Notes: generated by a model from the letters alone, not told the origin. A DNA stretch of 64,000 bases from Pontibacter liquoris (GCF_022758235.1 NZ_JALEBG010000001.1:3038001-3102000); one strand, 5' to 3'; positions 19,059 to 27,919 are shown, numbered from the stretch's first letter. Numbers and translations: made by a program.

Positions 19059-19871
19059 ATGGCATCCCCTACTTCGCTGGCTCACGACAAAAAACGCACG
19101 CAGCTGTTTCTGGTGCTCAGTGGCATTTTTCTGGCCAACGCGTTGCTGGCCGAGCTGATCGGCGTAAAGATCTTCTCGGGCGAGGCTATTTTCGGTCTGC
19201 CCGGCGCACAGCTTAACCTGCTCGGCTATAAGCTGGACTTTAACCTGACGGCAGGGGTCATTATCTGGCCGGTCGTGTTCATCACCACCGACATCATCAA
19301 CGAATACTTTGGCAAGGAAGGCGTTAAGAAAGTAAGTATACTCACGGTGTTGCTCATCCTGTATGCCTTCCTGGTGATCAGTATTGTAACCAAACTGCCC
19401 CCCGCGCAGTTCTGGCAGGAACTCAACAGCAAGGATGCACAGGGCAATCCCTTTAACATGAATTTTGCCTACAACAGCGTGTACCGCCAGGGGCTGGGCA
19501 TCATTGTGGGCTCTGTTACCGCTTTCCTGGTATCGCAGTTCCTCGACGCGACCGTTTTCCACTGGCTGCGCCGCTTTACCGGCAGCAAAAAGATCTGGCT
19601 CCGCGCCACCGGCTCTACCGTGGTGTCACAGCTCATCGACAGCATTGTGGTGCTGTTCATCGCCTTTTATGCTTTTGGCAACTGGCCCCTTAGCCAGGTC
19701 ATTTCGGTGGCTGCCATTAACTACATCTACAAGTTCTTTATTGCCGTTGCCCTCACGCCGCTGCTCTATGTGGCACACTATGTTATCGACAAATACCTGG
19801 GGCATACAGAGGCCGAAGAACTCATTGAAGAAGCCGCGATCGAAAGCGGCGATGTGGTGCCGCAAAAGTAA
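19059..19871 (+). CDS. Queuosine precursor transporter (YhhQ/VUT family)
   Basis: A 270-residue integral membrane protein with about six hydrophobic segments. The block NLTAGVIIWPVVFITTDIINEYFGKEGVKK is the signature of the COG1738 family, whose E. coli member YhhQ imports queuosine precursors (preQ0/preQ1). A second conserved block is LRATGSTVVSQLIDSIVVLFIAF. No queuosine synthesis gene lies nearby. The 165-nt upstream spacer holds several hairpins but no convincing preQ1 aptamer. Confidence 0.9.
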   Translation: MASPTSLAHDKKRTQLFLVLSGIFLANALLAELIGVKIFSGEAIFGLPGAQLNLLGYKLDFNLTAGVIIWPVVFITTDIINEYFGKEGVKKVSILTVLLILYAFLVISIVTKLPPAQFWQELNSKDAQGNPFNMNFAYNSVYRQGLGIIVGSVTAFLVSQFLDATVFHWLRRFTGSKKIWLRATGSTVVSQLIDSIVVLFIAFYAFGNWPLSQVISVAAINYIYKFFIAVALTPLLYVAHYVIDKYLGHTEAEELIEEAAIESGDVVPQK

Positions 19872-19930
19872 ATTACAGCAGGCCTTTATACTTCAACTCT
19901 GCCGGAGGCATCAAAAGAACTATTTAATTT

Positions 19931-19960
19931 TTGATTCTTAAAAATCCCGGTCTAGCTTTG
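19931..19960 (+). promoter_or_regulatory. Strong Bacteroidota-type promoter for the EamA gene leader
   Basis: TTTTTG ending at 19933, a 19-nt spacer and TAGCTTTG at 19953-19960 match the TTG-N19-TAnnTTTG consensus exactly. Transcription should begin near 19967, leaving a leader of about 147 nt before the chosen start codon. Confidence 0.65.
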
Positions 19961-19966
19961 CAGTCT

Positions 19967-20113
19967 TATGCCTGCACATTTCGCACATACTCAGATCTTC
20001 ATTACAGGCTACGTGCTTCACGACCTGTAGGAGCACCCCACTTCGCGTGCGGGGCTCTGCTCAGCCCTGCTGTTTTCTAAATTTTGTTGAATTTTCTGCT
20101 TAAAGGGACAATT
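19967..20113 (+). promoter_or_regulatory. Structured 5' leader of the EamA transporter gene, possible riboregulator
   Basis: The leader contains hairpin A (TACAGG around CGTG-CTT-CACG, closed by CCTGTA, 20006-20032), hairpin B (GAG..CCCC pairing with GGGGCTC, about 20032-20058) and a competing hairpin C in which GGGCT from the 3' arm of B pairs with AGCCC downstream (about 20053-20071), followed by TGCTGTTTTCT. Two mutually exclusive hairpins before a U-rich stretch are typical of an expression platform. I do not recognise a known riboswitch class. Confidence 0.35.
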
Positions 20114-21019
20114 ATGTTCAGAGGGATCGCTGCGGTTTTTCTTGGAGCTTGCAGCTTCGGTATACTTTCTACGTTCGTAAAACTAGCATATAAAGAAGGT
20201 TTTACCCTGGGTGATGTAACGGGCACCCAGGTATTTTTTGGATTGATTATTCTTTGGGGGATGGTGTTGTTGCGGCAGCTGCCCGGCAGCAAAAGCAGCA
20301 GCACCTCGTTCAGAGATAAGCTCAAATTAGTAGCCATGGGCACCAGCACCGGCCTGGTGAGCATCTTCTATTATAAATGTGTACAAACCGTACCTGCTTC
20401 CATTGCCATCCTGCTGCTGATGCAGTTTACCTGGATGAGCCTGGCCCTGGATGCGGTTATGAAACGTAAGCTTCCCACCTCCATCCAGCTTGCCACCGTG
20501 GTGCTGGTGCTGCTGGGCACCTGCCTGGCCGGGCGGTTATTTTCCGGCGAGCTCCCGGATTTTGACTGGCAGGGTATCGGGTATGGCTTGCTCGCTGCGC
20601 TTTGTTATACTTTCTTCCTGGCCATAAACGGGGCGGCCGGCAATGCCATGCACCCTACTACTAAAAGTGCCCTGCTCCTGACGGGTGCCTGCATCCTTGT
20701 CTTTAGCGTGTTTCCGCCGGAGTTCCTGGTAAACGGGGCGCTCTGGCATGGCTTGTTTAAATGGGGACTGGTGCTGGCAGTTTTCGGAACGGTCATTCCC
20801 CCGTTATTTTATGCCTATGGCATTCCGCGTGCTGGCCTAGGGCTGACCGCCATACTTAGTGCCGCAGAGCTGCCGGTTGCCGTGCTCATGTCGCGGGTGG
20901 TGCTGCACGAGGAGGTATTGCCGGTGCAATGGCTGGGCGTCGGGCTGATCCTGCTGGCTATTGCGCTCTCAAACCTGAATTCTATCCGGAAAAGCCGCCA
21001 AACGGCTTCGCTGGCTTAA
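20114..21019 (+). CDS. EamA/DMT-family transporter
   Basis: A 301-residue drug/metabolite-transporter protein with two five-helix EamA repeats and about ten hydrophobic segments; the typical last loop IPRAGLGLTAILSAAELPVAVLMSRVVLHEE is present near residue 240. I chose the ATG at 20114, preceded by AAAGGGA, over an in-frame TTG at 20084. Family members export amino acids, nucleosides or other small metabolites, but the substrate cannot be read. It has its own promoter (19931-19960), a structured leader and a terminator (21103-21150), so it is a single-gene unit. Confidence 0.88.
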   Translation: MFRGIAAVFLGACSFGILSTFVKLAYKEGFTLGDVTGTQVFFGLIILWGMVLLRQLPGSKSSSTSFRDKLKLVAMGTSTGLVSIFYYKCVQTVPASIAILLLMQFTWMSLALDAVMKRKLPTSIQLATVVLVLLGTCLAGRLFSGELPDFDWQGIGYGLLAALCYTFFLAINGAAGNAMHPTTKSALLLTGACILVFSVFPPEFLVNGALWHGLFKWGLVLAVFGTVIPPLFYAYGIPRAGLGLTAILSAAELPVAVLMSRVVLHEEVLPVQWLGVGLILLAIALSNLNSIRKSRQTASLA

Positions 21020-21102
21020 GTATATAATTGCATTTACCTGAACCTAAGACGCCGTGCCTATGTAAATGATTTTTTCTTCAAACAACAACTGATTGATTTT
21101 TG

Positions 21103-21150
21103 TGGTTAGGTCGATGCGTCAGACGCACGTTGCCTAACCATTGTTTTTTA
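21103..21150 (+). terminator. Intrinsic terminator after the EamA gene
   Basis: TGGTTAGG and CCTAACCA form an outer stem around an inner perfect TGCGTC-A-GACGCA stem; TTGTTTTTT follows on the plus strand. Confidence 0.8.
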
Positions 21151-21482
21151 GAGGCCCCGATTGTTGCATTCTACCTTTTTGTCATGCTGCAAGTCACAGA
21201 TCCCGCACAAGTTGCAGGAGCTCGTAGTAGCATGCAGCACAGGCTTCAGCTCTTTTCTACCGGATTTGTCTGAACGAAAATAAAGCAAAGGCTAAGTATA
21301 GATTACCCGGCTCGCAGAAGAAACAATAACGGGGGTTCAATTTCCTACCAGGGTAAACAATAAACCACCGGATTTAATGGTTAAAATAGAAGTATACCCC
21401 CTTGATCTAACGCGAGGGAAACTTGGCCTGCCACAAGTGTTGCCAGTGGAAGTATACCTTGACCACTAAGAATATCCCTGCT
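21151..21482. other. Spacer between EamA terminator and NlpE-like gene
   Basis: About 330 bp with no convincing gene. It holds three AAGTATA copies (near 21294, 21390 and 21449) and the promoter of the NlpE-like gene must lie here, though no clear TAnnTTTG box was found. A CATGCTGCA...GCATGCAGCA imperfect repeat occurs near 21182-21238. Confidence 0.4.
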
Positions 21483-21953
21483 ATGAAGAAAACCATGCTC
21501 TCCCTTTTCCTGTTCGCCTTGCTGCAGTTAAGCGGCACCCCCACACAGGCAACCAACCACCCCCACCCTGCCACGACCCGCATACCGGGCCAGCCTCCCG
21601 TTAAAGATGCTGCCGGAACCTATAGCGGCACGGTACCCTGCGGGGACTGTGCAGGTATCCGGATGGAGCTTACGTTAAATGAGGGCAAAGACGGGAAAAG
21701 CAAAACCTATATCCTGAAACAAACCTACCTCGGCAAGCCCACCGGCACCACCACCCTTGAAAGCCGGGGCAAGTGGTTTGCCGCCACCGGCAACAGCCAG
21801 AATGCCAAAGCAGTAATTTACCAGCTCATTCCGGATAAAAAATACGAGCCGCTTTACTTCAAGCGCATCAGCGGTAAAGCCATTAAGATGCTGGACCGCG
21901 AACAGAACGAGATCAAATCGAAGGCTAATTATACTTTACTAAAGAAACCCTGA
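21483..21953 (+). CDS. NlpE-N domain exported protein
   Basis: A 156-residue secreted protein. I chose the ATG at 21483 (MKKTMLSLFLFALLQLSG), which gives a clean signal peptide; an upstream ATG at 21423 would place polar residues before it. There is no lipobox Cys. After a proline-rich linker the domain GTYSGTVPCGDCAGIRMELTL, with its CGDC pair, matches the N-terminal domain of NlpE, the E. coli copper/envelope-stress lipoprotein. In Bacteroidota this domain is common in small periplasmic proteins of unproven role. Metal or redox sensing through the CxxC is plausible but inferred. Confidence 0.8.
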   Translation: MKKTMLSLFLFALLQLSGTPTQATNHPHPATTRIPGQPPVKDAAGTYSGTVPCGDCAGIRMELTLNEGKDGKSKTYILKQTYLGKPTGTTTLESRGKWFAATGNSQNAKAVIYQLIPDKKYEPLYFKRISGKAIKMLDREQNEIKSKANYTLLKKP

Positions 21954-22041
21954 CCCGGATAACATGCCATTTTAAGAACGGGATTTCCTTTAAAGCCCTT
22001 TTTACCGTATTTTGCAGCTGCAAACTTCTTAATCCTGTTAC

Positions 22042-23016
22042 ATGGCACGTTATCTTACCGGCATACAAAGCACCGGCCGCCCGCACCTTGGCAACCTGCT
22101 GGGCGCTATTATTCCGGCCATTGAATTTTCCAAAAGTTCGGAACATCAGTCCTTATACTTCATCGCCGACTTGCACTCGCTCACGACTATCCGCGAGCCG
22201 GAGGTGCTGCGGCACAATACCTACTCGATAGCGGCCTCTTGGCTGGCATTTGGTTTTGACACCGAAAAGCACCTGCTATACCGCCAGTCAGATGTGGCCA
22301 TGGTAACAGAACTTACCTGGTACCTCAACTGCTTTGCGCCGTTCCCGATGCTGGCCAACGCCCACTCGTTCAAAGATAAATCAAGCCGCCGCGGCCTGGC
22401 CGAAGTGAATGCGGGCCTGTTTACATACCCTGTGCTGATGGCTGCCGACATTCTGCTCTACGACGCCAATTTTGTGCCAGTGGGCAAAGACCAGATCCAG
22501 CACCTAGAAATTACGCGCGACATTGCCAGTACGTTTAACCACCTCTATGGCGAAACGTTCGTACTGCCCGAGGCTAAAACGGATGAAGCGGTGATGACGG
22601 TGCCCGGCATTAACGGCGAGAAGATGAGCAAGTCGTATGGCAACATCATCGATATTTTTGAGGCCGATAAACCGCTGCGCAAAACCATCATGAGCATTAT
22701 TACCGACAGCACACCGCTGGAAGAGCCCAAAGATCCGGATAGCGATACCACATTTAAACTCTATAGTTTACTGGCCTCTCCTGCCGAAATAGAAGTGATG
22801 CGCCAGAATTACCTGGCCGGCGGCTATGGCTATGGCCATGCCAAACAAGCACTATACGAACTCATTGTAAGCAAGTATGCCAAAGAGCGCGAGCTGTTCA
22901 GCTACTATATGAACAACCTGCCCGAGCTAGATAAAAAACTGCACGAAGGAGCCGAAAAAGCCAAAGCCATTGCCCTGCCTGTGCTACAGCGGGTGCGCCA
23001 GAAATTAGGCTACTAA
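22042..23016 (+). CDS. trpS: Tryptophan--tRNA ligase
   Basis: Class I aminoacyl-tRNA synthetase charging tRNA-Trp. The 324-residue protein has the ATP-binding HIGH-equivalent in STGRPHLGNLLGAI (residues about 10-23), VGKDQIQHLEITRDIA and the KMSKS loop in GEKMSKSYGN near residue 195. The length is normal. It is followed by a long symmetrical terminator shared with the convergent gene. Confidence 0.97.
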   Translation: MARYLTGIQSTGRPHLGNLLGAIIPAIEFSKSSEHQSLYFIADLHSLTTIREPEVLRHNTYSIAASWLAFGFDTEKHLLYRQSDVAMVTELTWYLNCFAPFPMLANAHSFKDKSSRRGLAEVNAGLFTYPVLMAADILLYDANFVPVGKDQIQHLEITRDIASTFNHLYGETFVLPEAKTDEAVMTVPGINGEKMSKSYGNIIDIFEADKPLRKTIMSIITDSTPLEEPKDPDSDTTFKLYSLLASPAEIEVMRQNYLAGGYGYGHAKQALYELIVSKYAKERELFSYYMNNLPELDKKLHEGAEKAKAIALPVLQRVRQKLGY

Positions 23017-23037
23017 CGGGATTCCGGTTAAAAATAC

Positions 23038-23089
23038 CCTTAAAATAAAGCGGGCCGCAATAACTGTTGCGGCCCGCTTTATTTTAAGG
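23038..23089. terminator. Bidirectional terminator between trpS and the mgsA-like gene
   Basis: Two perfect 23-bp arms (23038-23060 and 23067-23089) with a 6-nt loop. The GC core GCGGGCCGCAA is flanked by AAAATAAA/TTTATTTT, so it works in both directions. Confidence 0.9.
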
Positions 23090-23156
23090 TGTACGTACAA
23101 TCTGTTACACCATACTATGGTCAGCAAAACCTGGTAGCAGGATGTTAACGCGTGGC

Positions 23157-23519
23157 TTAACGTTCCAACACGATCAAATCGGCAGAGGCCCGGTTCAACG
23201 CAATAGGAATGTTGTTGATCACGGCCGTACGGATGAGCGTCTGGATATCGTGCTCGTGCCCGTGCGGGGTTTCGGCGTCTATAAAAAAGATCACCTTATC
23301 AATTTCGCCCTGCAAAATGCGAGCCGCCAGTAAGATGTCGCCGCCGCTTGGCCCATGTCCGAAGGCCTGCACGTTCAGGTCCAGCAGGTCGTTGATGAGT
23401 TTGGACGTGTTGGTGGTACCAATCAAGTTATAGCCTTCCAACGACGTATGGTTCTCTTTTACCCAGTTCAGCAGATCATTTTTCCGGTTGTTGTGCGCTA
23501 TCAGTGCAATCGTTTTCAT
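23157..23519 (-). CDS. mgsA: Methylglyoxal synthase-like protein
   Basis: A 120-residue MGS-like-fold protein. Methylglyoxal synthase removes phosphate from dihydroxyacetone phosphate to give methylglyoxal, bypassing lower glycolysis under phosphate limitation. Compared from memory with E. coli MgsA, the base Asp in GPSGGD, and His and Asp of the HxxD-type motif in GHEHD, are kept, as are His and Lys of AHNNRK. However, the Asp after the first His is Asn, and the phosphate loop reads TTNTSK in place of the TGTTG type. The protein is about 30 residues shorter than E. coli MgsA because the C-terminus is missing. Membership in the fold is firm; enzymatic activity is less sure. Confidence 0.75.
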   Translation of the reverse strand: MKTIALIAHNNRKNDLLNWVKENHTSLEGYNLIGTTNTSKLINDLLDLNVQAFGHGPSGGDILLAARILQGEIDKVIFFIDAETPHGHEHDIQTLIRTAVINNIPIALNRASADLIVLER

Positions 23520-23680
23520 ATCGTTTTATTTTGATCGGGGCTGCCTATGTAGAAGCCCCGGCTAAAGATAAATATTTTACAGAAGTATCGTTACAGCAGC
23601 CCCGTTAAGTTTTGGTTATGCCAGGGGCCCGGCGCCGCAAGACGTGTTATCAGATGCACCTGCTACCTTTCTCCACCGGA

Positions 23681-24094
23681 TTACGATACATAGTCGCCCT
23701 CTTTTACCAGCCAATTAACGGCCTGGTGCTCATCCATAAACGTTTTCACCTCAAAGGTGCGTACTTCCTGTTGATTCACCTGTTTCATAACATGCTCGCG
23801 GGAAGGGTTTCCTGTTTGCAGGCGCGCTAATTTCTGCAAGCGGGTAGTTTGGAGCCCTCTTATAAAATCTGACAGCAAGTGCATGTACTGTGCTTCGTCT
23901 ACTACCAGTATCCGCTTGCGGGAATCCATCAGCAGCCGTTTTACATCATAGTGGTGCACATGCTGCACTACGATCCTGAAAAACTCGATCATCTCCAGGG
24001 CATAAAACTCCTGCTGGGTTGTTAAGTCGGCCATCAGGATATCTGTTGCCGGTGTGTACTGCAAACGCAGGATAGGACTTTCGAATAAGATCAT
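23681..24094 (-). CDS. Uncharacterised protein, possibly STAS/SpoIIAA-like
   Basis: A 137-residue soluble protein with start chosen at the ATG at 24094 (MILFESPILRLQYTPATD). The pattern of an N-terminal strand pair, LEMIEFFRIVVQHVHHYDV helix, RLLMDSRKR and a later FEVKTFMDEHQAVNWL segment recalls the STAS/SpoIIAA-like proteins found in Bacteroidota: a strand-helix protein with a central VKRLLMDSR element. I do not recognise a defined family and propose no function. It is divergent from the patatin-like gene and faces the mgsA-like gene. Confidence 0.6.
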   Translation of the reverse strand: MILFESPILRLQYTPATDILMADLTTQQEFYALEMIEFFRIVVQHVHHYDVKRLLMDSRKRILVVDEAQYMHLLSDFIRGLQTTRLQKLARLQTGNPSREHVMKQVNQQEVRTFEVKTFMDEHQAVNWLVKEGDYVS

Positions 24095-24438
24095 AAAGTA
24101 TAACGGCAAAAAGAATGGCGTTTCGAACACGTTTCTGCTGCCTGGGGGCAAAGGTAATGCTTTTCTAAGTATCCCTTCACCATTCCGCAGCTGGGGCTAT
24201 ACTTCTTTTTCTGATCAGGTTTTCCCTTCCACCGGTCAGCAAAGAATACTTTCCATACCGTGCTTCGAAGCCGGGCTTGCGGAAGGTAAGACGATCTGGC
24301 ACCCATCAGCCTAATTCCTGCTTTACAGCACAATATCAGGCCACTTCAGACAGTTGTGTTTTAAACAAATTGCAGGCAAACGCCTGTCAATCCTACCACA
24401 TTCTGCTTACTTTTACCGCTCACCCACGATCCTCCTCC
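24095..24438. other. Divergent spacer upstream of the patatin-like gene
   Basis: About 340 bp between divergent genes without a credible gene. In-frame codons extend upstream of the patatin-like start but encode no signal peptide, so they are not counted. AAGTATA copies lie near 24098 and 24198. No consensus -7 box was seen. Confidence 0.4.
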
Positions 24439-26754
24439 ATGTCTGCCCGACACGTAAAGGTATGTTTACCGCTTCTGCTCAGCTTGCTGCTGCTGCTGGC
24501 GCCTTCCTTCCGGATTCAGGCGCAGCCGCAATTGCAACCGGGCAAGCCGCGCCCTAAAGTGGGGTTGGTGCTGAGCGGTGGCGGCGCCAAAGGTATGGCC
24601 CACATCGGTTTTCTGAAGGTGATGGAAGAAGCCGGCATCCGGCCCGACTACATCACGGGCACCAGTATGGGCAGTCTGGTGGGCGCTTTGTATGCCATGG
24701 GCTACTCGGCCGATGAGATCAAGGAGATAGCCCTGAAGATTGACTGGAACAAAGTGCTCAGCAACAAAGTATCACTCAACAAAGTGGCCCTGGAAGAGAA
24801 GGACTACTTTGCCCGCTATATGGTGGAGCTGCCGCTGGAGAAGCTGCGCATCGGCATACCAAGCGGCATGATCGAAGGGCAGGCGCTGGCAGAGACCTTC
24901 TCGCGCCTGACGCGCAGTGCGCATGGTATCACCGATTTCAGCAAGCTGCCCATCCCCTTTGCCTGCGTAGCCACCGACCTGCTGACGGGTGAGAAAGTAG
25001 TGCTCAAAAAAGGATCGTTGCCCGAGGCCATGCGCGCCAGTATGGCCATTCCGTCTGTTTTTACGCCCGTGCATATAGATGGCCACCTGCTGGTAGATGG
25101 CGGCATGGTGCAGAACTTCCCGGTGCAGGAGGCATTGGACATGGGCGCCGACATCATTATCGGGGTGAATGTGAGTGGTGCCCTGGAACCGGAAGCCAAC
25201 CTGAACTCGATGCTGAACGTGCTGGTACAGATTGCCTTTTTTACCAGCTCGGCCAACATGGAGGCGGAAAAACGCAAGACCGATCTGCTGGTGGAAATGC
25301 AGGACTCGCTTAAGCAGTATAGCACCGGCAGCTTTAACCGCACCGCCGACATCATTAAAATTGGGGAAGAAGCATCTCAGCCTTACCTGGACTCACTGAA
25401 GGCGCTGGCCGCCCGGCTTAACACCTATGGCCCGCCCCCGCCGCCCGTGCACCACATCATGGCCAGCGATTCAGTATATGTGGAAAGTATCGCCATAACG
25501 GGTGCCAAACGGGTGCCCAGGCGCCTGATTACCGGCAAGCTGCACATCCAGGAAAAAGACACCCTGGTGCTGGAAGAAATAGAAGACCACGTGGAAGAAC
25601 TTTACGGCACCCGGCATTTCGATAAGGTCTCGTACACGCTGCAGCCCCGAGAAAGCGGCTATCACCTGCAGGTGCAGGTAAAAGAGGCGCCGCCCTCCTC
25701 GCTGAAAGCCGCCGTCTTTTACGACTCTGAAAACCGGGCCGGCGTAACGGTAAACCTGACGCAGCGCAACCTGTTTGCCCTCGGCTCGCGGTTTATAGCC
25801 GAAGGGGACTTTGCCCAGGCTCCGCGCGTGGATCTGAATTACCTCAAGTACCTAGGCAAAACGCAGAGCGTGGCCGCCGTGGCGGGGGCCTATTATTATG
25901 GCTATGAGTTTCCGAGCTACGACCAGGATAACAACAAAATTGCCGTTTTCAACAAGAACAAGTATGCAGGCTATGCCGGCTGGCAGTCCAGCAAACATAC
26001 TAACTGGACGCTGGGCCAGCGCATCAGCCTTTACCATGCGCGGCTCTCGCCGGAAGTAGCCGGCCAGGTAATCCTCAATGGCAGAACCTTCGACAGCTCC
26101 CTGCTGCAGAAGCTCCGCAACAGTGCCTGGGGCCTGAGCACCTTTTACCAGCTCAATAACCTCAACAGTGCCGTATTTCCTACCAAAGGCTGGAAAGTGG
26201 ATGTAGCGGCGGAAGGGATGAAGCCCGGCCACGTAAAAGCCAGCTTTGTGGCAGGAAACAGCGAGCTGAAAGACGCCATCAACCAACGGACATACCCCAC
26301 TTACCTGCGGTTTACCGTGAAGAGCACGGGCCTGGTGCCGCTGCGCCAAAACCTGAGCCTGGTGCTGCGTCAGGGGCTGGTATATTATACATCGGAGCAG
26401 GTGCCACCCGACCAGGAGATGTATGTGGGCGGCTTCCGGCCTATCGTGCCCAACAGCCTAGATTTCTGGGGTGTGGAGCCTTATACTTATGCGCTGACCA
26501 GAGCCTTATACCTGCAGGCAGGCCTGCAGCTGCGGATACGCAAAAACTATTACCTGCAACCCATGGCGCAGGCGGTAGACGTGGGCCTGCTACAGAGCAC
26601 ACGCACCCTGCATGGGCAAGCCTTCCGGATCAGCTATGGCCTCTCGGCAGGGTATGACTCCCCGTTGGGGCCATTGGTGCTGGGCGTAGCCCGGCAAAAC
26701 GATTCCTCGCTGCGGGGTTACCTAGGCCTAGGCTTCCGTTTGCCCACCTACTAA
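24439..26754 (+). CDS. Patatin-like phospholipase with C-terminal BamA/TamA-type barrel
   Basis: A 771-residue outer-membrane protein. The ATG at 24439 gives a signal peptide (KVCLPLLLSLLLLLAPSFRIQAQ). The patatin domain occupies about residues 40-230: oxyanion loop LSGGGAKGMAHIG, nucleophile GTSMGSL and the dyad Asp in LVDGGMVQNFP. A POTRA-like segment (YVESIAITGAKRVPRRLI, about residues 345-420) leads into a C-terminal Omp85-type barrel ending in the GLGFRLPTY region with aromatic last residue. This is the PlpD-like (type Vd) layout, a phospholipase/lipase displayed on or passed through its own barrel. It is convergent with a DUF4136 gene only 5 nt away. The substrate is not known. Confidence 0.93.
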   Translation: MSARHVKVCLPLLLSLLLLLAPSFRIQAQPQLQPGKPRPKVGLVLSGGGAKGMAHIGFLKVMEEAGIRPDYITGTSMGSLVGALYAMGYSADEIKEIALKIDWNKVLSNKVSLNKVALEEKDYFARYMVELPLEKLRIGIPSGMIEGQALAETFSRLTRSAHGITDFSKLPIPFACVATDLLTGEKVVLKKGSLPEAMRASMAIPSVFTPVHIDGHLLVDGGMVQNFPVQEALDMGADIIIGVNVSGALEPEANLNSMLNVLVQIAFFTSSANMEAEKRKTDLLVEMQDSLKQYSTGSFNRTADIIKIGEEASQPYLDSLKALAARLNTYGPPPPPVHHIMASDSVYVESIAITGAKRVPRRLITGKLHIQEKDTLVLEEIEDHVEELYGTRHFDKVSYTLQPRESGYHLQVQVKEAPPSSLKAAVFYDSENRAGVTVNLTQRNLFALGSRFIAEGDFAQAPRVDLNYLKYLGKTQSVAAVAGAYYYGYEFPSYDQDNNKIAVFNKNKYAGYAGWQSSKHTNWTLGQRISLYHARLSPEVAGQVILNGRTFDSSLLQKLRNSAWGLSTFYQLNNLNSAVFPTKGWKVDVAAEGMKPGHVKASFVAGNSELKDAINQRTYPTYLRFTVKSTGLVPLRQNLSLVLRQGLVYYTSEQVPPDQEMYVGGFRPIVPNSLDFWGVEPYTYALTRALYLQAGLQLRIRKNYYLQPMAQAVDVGLLQSTRTLHGQAFRISYGLSAGYDSPLGPLVLGVARQNDSSLRGYLGLGFRLPTY

Positions 26755-26759
26755 CCCGC

Positions 26760-27305
26760 TTATTGCGGTACGCGGCTGATGAGTTCCTGTATGCCTTTGG
26801 CCACTTGCTCCTGCAGCTTTTTATCTTTCTCCTGCAGAATGCTTTCGGCGGTGCCCTGCCATACCAGTTCGTTGCGGTCGGGGTTTACCAGGTCGAGGGT
26901 GACAGTGCCTGTTTTATAGCGGCCCACTTCCACCTCTTTGCTTTTCCAGGTATACCGGCGCTGCCCGATATAGGTAGGCGGATCTGTGACGAAATTGGTC
27001 TGGCGCGTCTGCACCTTCTCCTCCACTACAATACCAATGTTTACCAGTAGATCCGGATTTTGAGTTACCTGTTGTAGCCCGCGGGCCTGCAGCTGCCTGG
27101 CGATCTCGTTTTGCAGCAGCGCCACCTTTGGCTTATCGTTTTCCTCCAGGCCAGTACCCGATGCGGCTACCTCATAAAAGGCAAAGGTCCGGTAACGGGC
27201 CAGGTGAAAATCAGGCGCCGGCTCGGAGGTGATCACTATTTTAGGTGTGCAACCCGCTGCTACGATCAACCAGAAAAGCAGGATACATATTATGCGCTTG
27301 TTCAT
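26760..27305 (-). CDS. DUF4136 lipoprotein
   Basis: A 181-residue predicted lipoprotein. Start chosen at 27305 (MNKRIICILLFWLIVAAGC), where a lipobox AAGC ends the signal peptide. The mature part shows the DUF4136 pattern: DFHLARYRTFAFYE, then LLQNEIARQLQARGLQQV with NPDLLVNIG, and a C-terminal LVWQGTAESILQ strand. The function of the family is unknown; the protein should sit on the outer membrane facing the periplasm. Confidence 0.85.
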   Translation of the reverse strand: MNKRIICILLFWLIVAAGCTPKIVITSEPAPDFHLARYRTFAFYEVAASGTGLEENDKPKVALLQNEIARQLQARGLQQVTQNPDLLVNIGIVVEEKVQTRQTNFVTDPPTYIGQRRYTWKSKEVEVGRYKTGTVTLDLVNPDRNELVWQGTAESILQEKDKKLQEQVAKGIQELISRVPQ

Positions 27306-27551
27306 ACGTGAAGTGTTAAGTTCAACCAGTTTTTTATGGCTACCATGCAAGTCGGATGTGCCCCACCCCGCAGCAGGCCGTTACCTTTGTATACTACTCC
27401 TGTCTTATTTAGATCAGCTCTAAATATATTCCGGATGCTCCGATAACTTCCTGCACCCGCCAGCTGGGTACATCCTTTTTAGGCTTAAAAGAGTATTTAG
27501 AGAAGGCTGCCGTTTGGCCGGCAGGTGAAGTATAACAGAAAACATGACGTT

Positions 27552-27848
27552 ATGGATAACTACCCTTTAAAACCCGAACACATGCGCGCACCAAATAACC
27601 TGTCGCGCGAGGAGATACAGCAGAGCCTGGATGAACTGGATAATAAAATCAAAACCCTGAAAGGACGTGTGAACGCCACAGCGGCAGACTCGAACCATAC
27701 CTACCATGAGCATATTGCGGGCCTGGAGAAGAAACGGGAGCTGATTGCCAGCAAGCTAGCCGACACGGAAAACACCCAGACCAAGTGGCAGCACCTGCGC
27801 GAGGGTATCGATGGCCTGAAGAAAGACCTGGACAACCTGTTCAGCTAA
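27552..27848 (+). CDS. Small coiled-coil protein, uncharacterised
   Basis: A 98-residue acidic and basic protein without signal peptide. I chose the ATG at 27552 (MDNYPLKPEHMR). Almost the whole sequence after residue 20 can form amphipathic helix: SREEIQQSLDELDNKIKTL, then EHIAGLEKKRELIASKL and LREGIDGLKKDLDNLF. It may be a dimeric helical hairpin. I recognise no family. A compact terminator follows directly. Confidence 0.6.
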   Translation: MDNYPLKPEHMRAPNNLSREEIQQSLDELDNKIKTLKGRVNATAADSNHTYHEHIAGLEKKRELIASKLADTENTQTKWQHLREGIDGLKKDLDNLFS

Positions 27849-27850
27849 TA

Positions 27851-27894
27851 TAAAAATCCCCCTGCCGTAATGTTACAGCAGGGGGATTTTTATA
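27851..27894. terminator. Bidirectional terminator between coiled-coil gene and paaN
   Basis: AAAAATCCCCCTGC and GCAGGGGGATTTTT form a stem of about 13 bp with a 12-nt loop and T-runs on both strands, between two convergent genes. Confidence 0.85.
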
Positions 27895-27919
27895 CGTTAT
27901 ACTTTGTGTCCGGTAGACC

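Noticed and set aside
24277..24438. N-terminal extension of the patatin-like gene from 24277
   Set aside because: The extra 54 residues are polar and Cys-rich and would bury the signal peptide; the ATG at 24439 gives a normal exported start.
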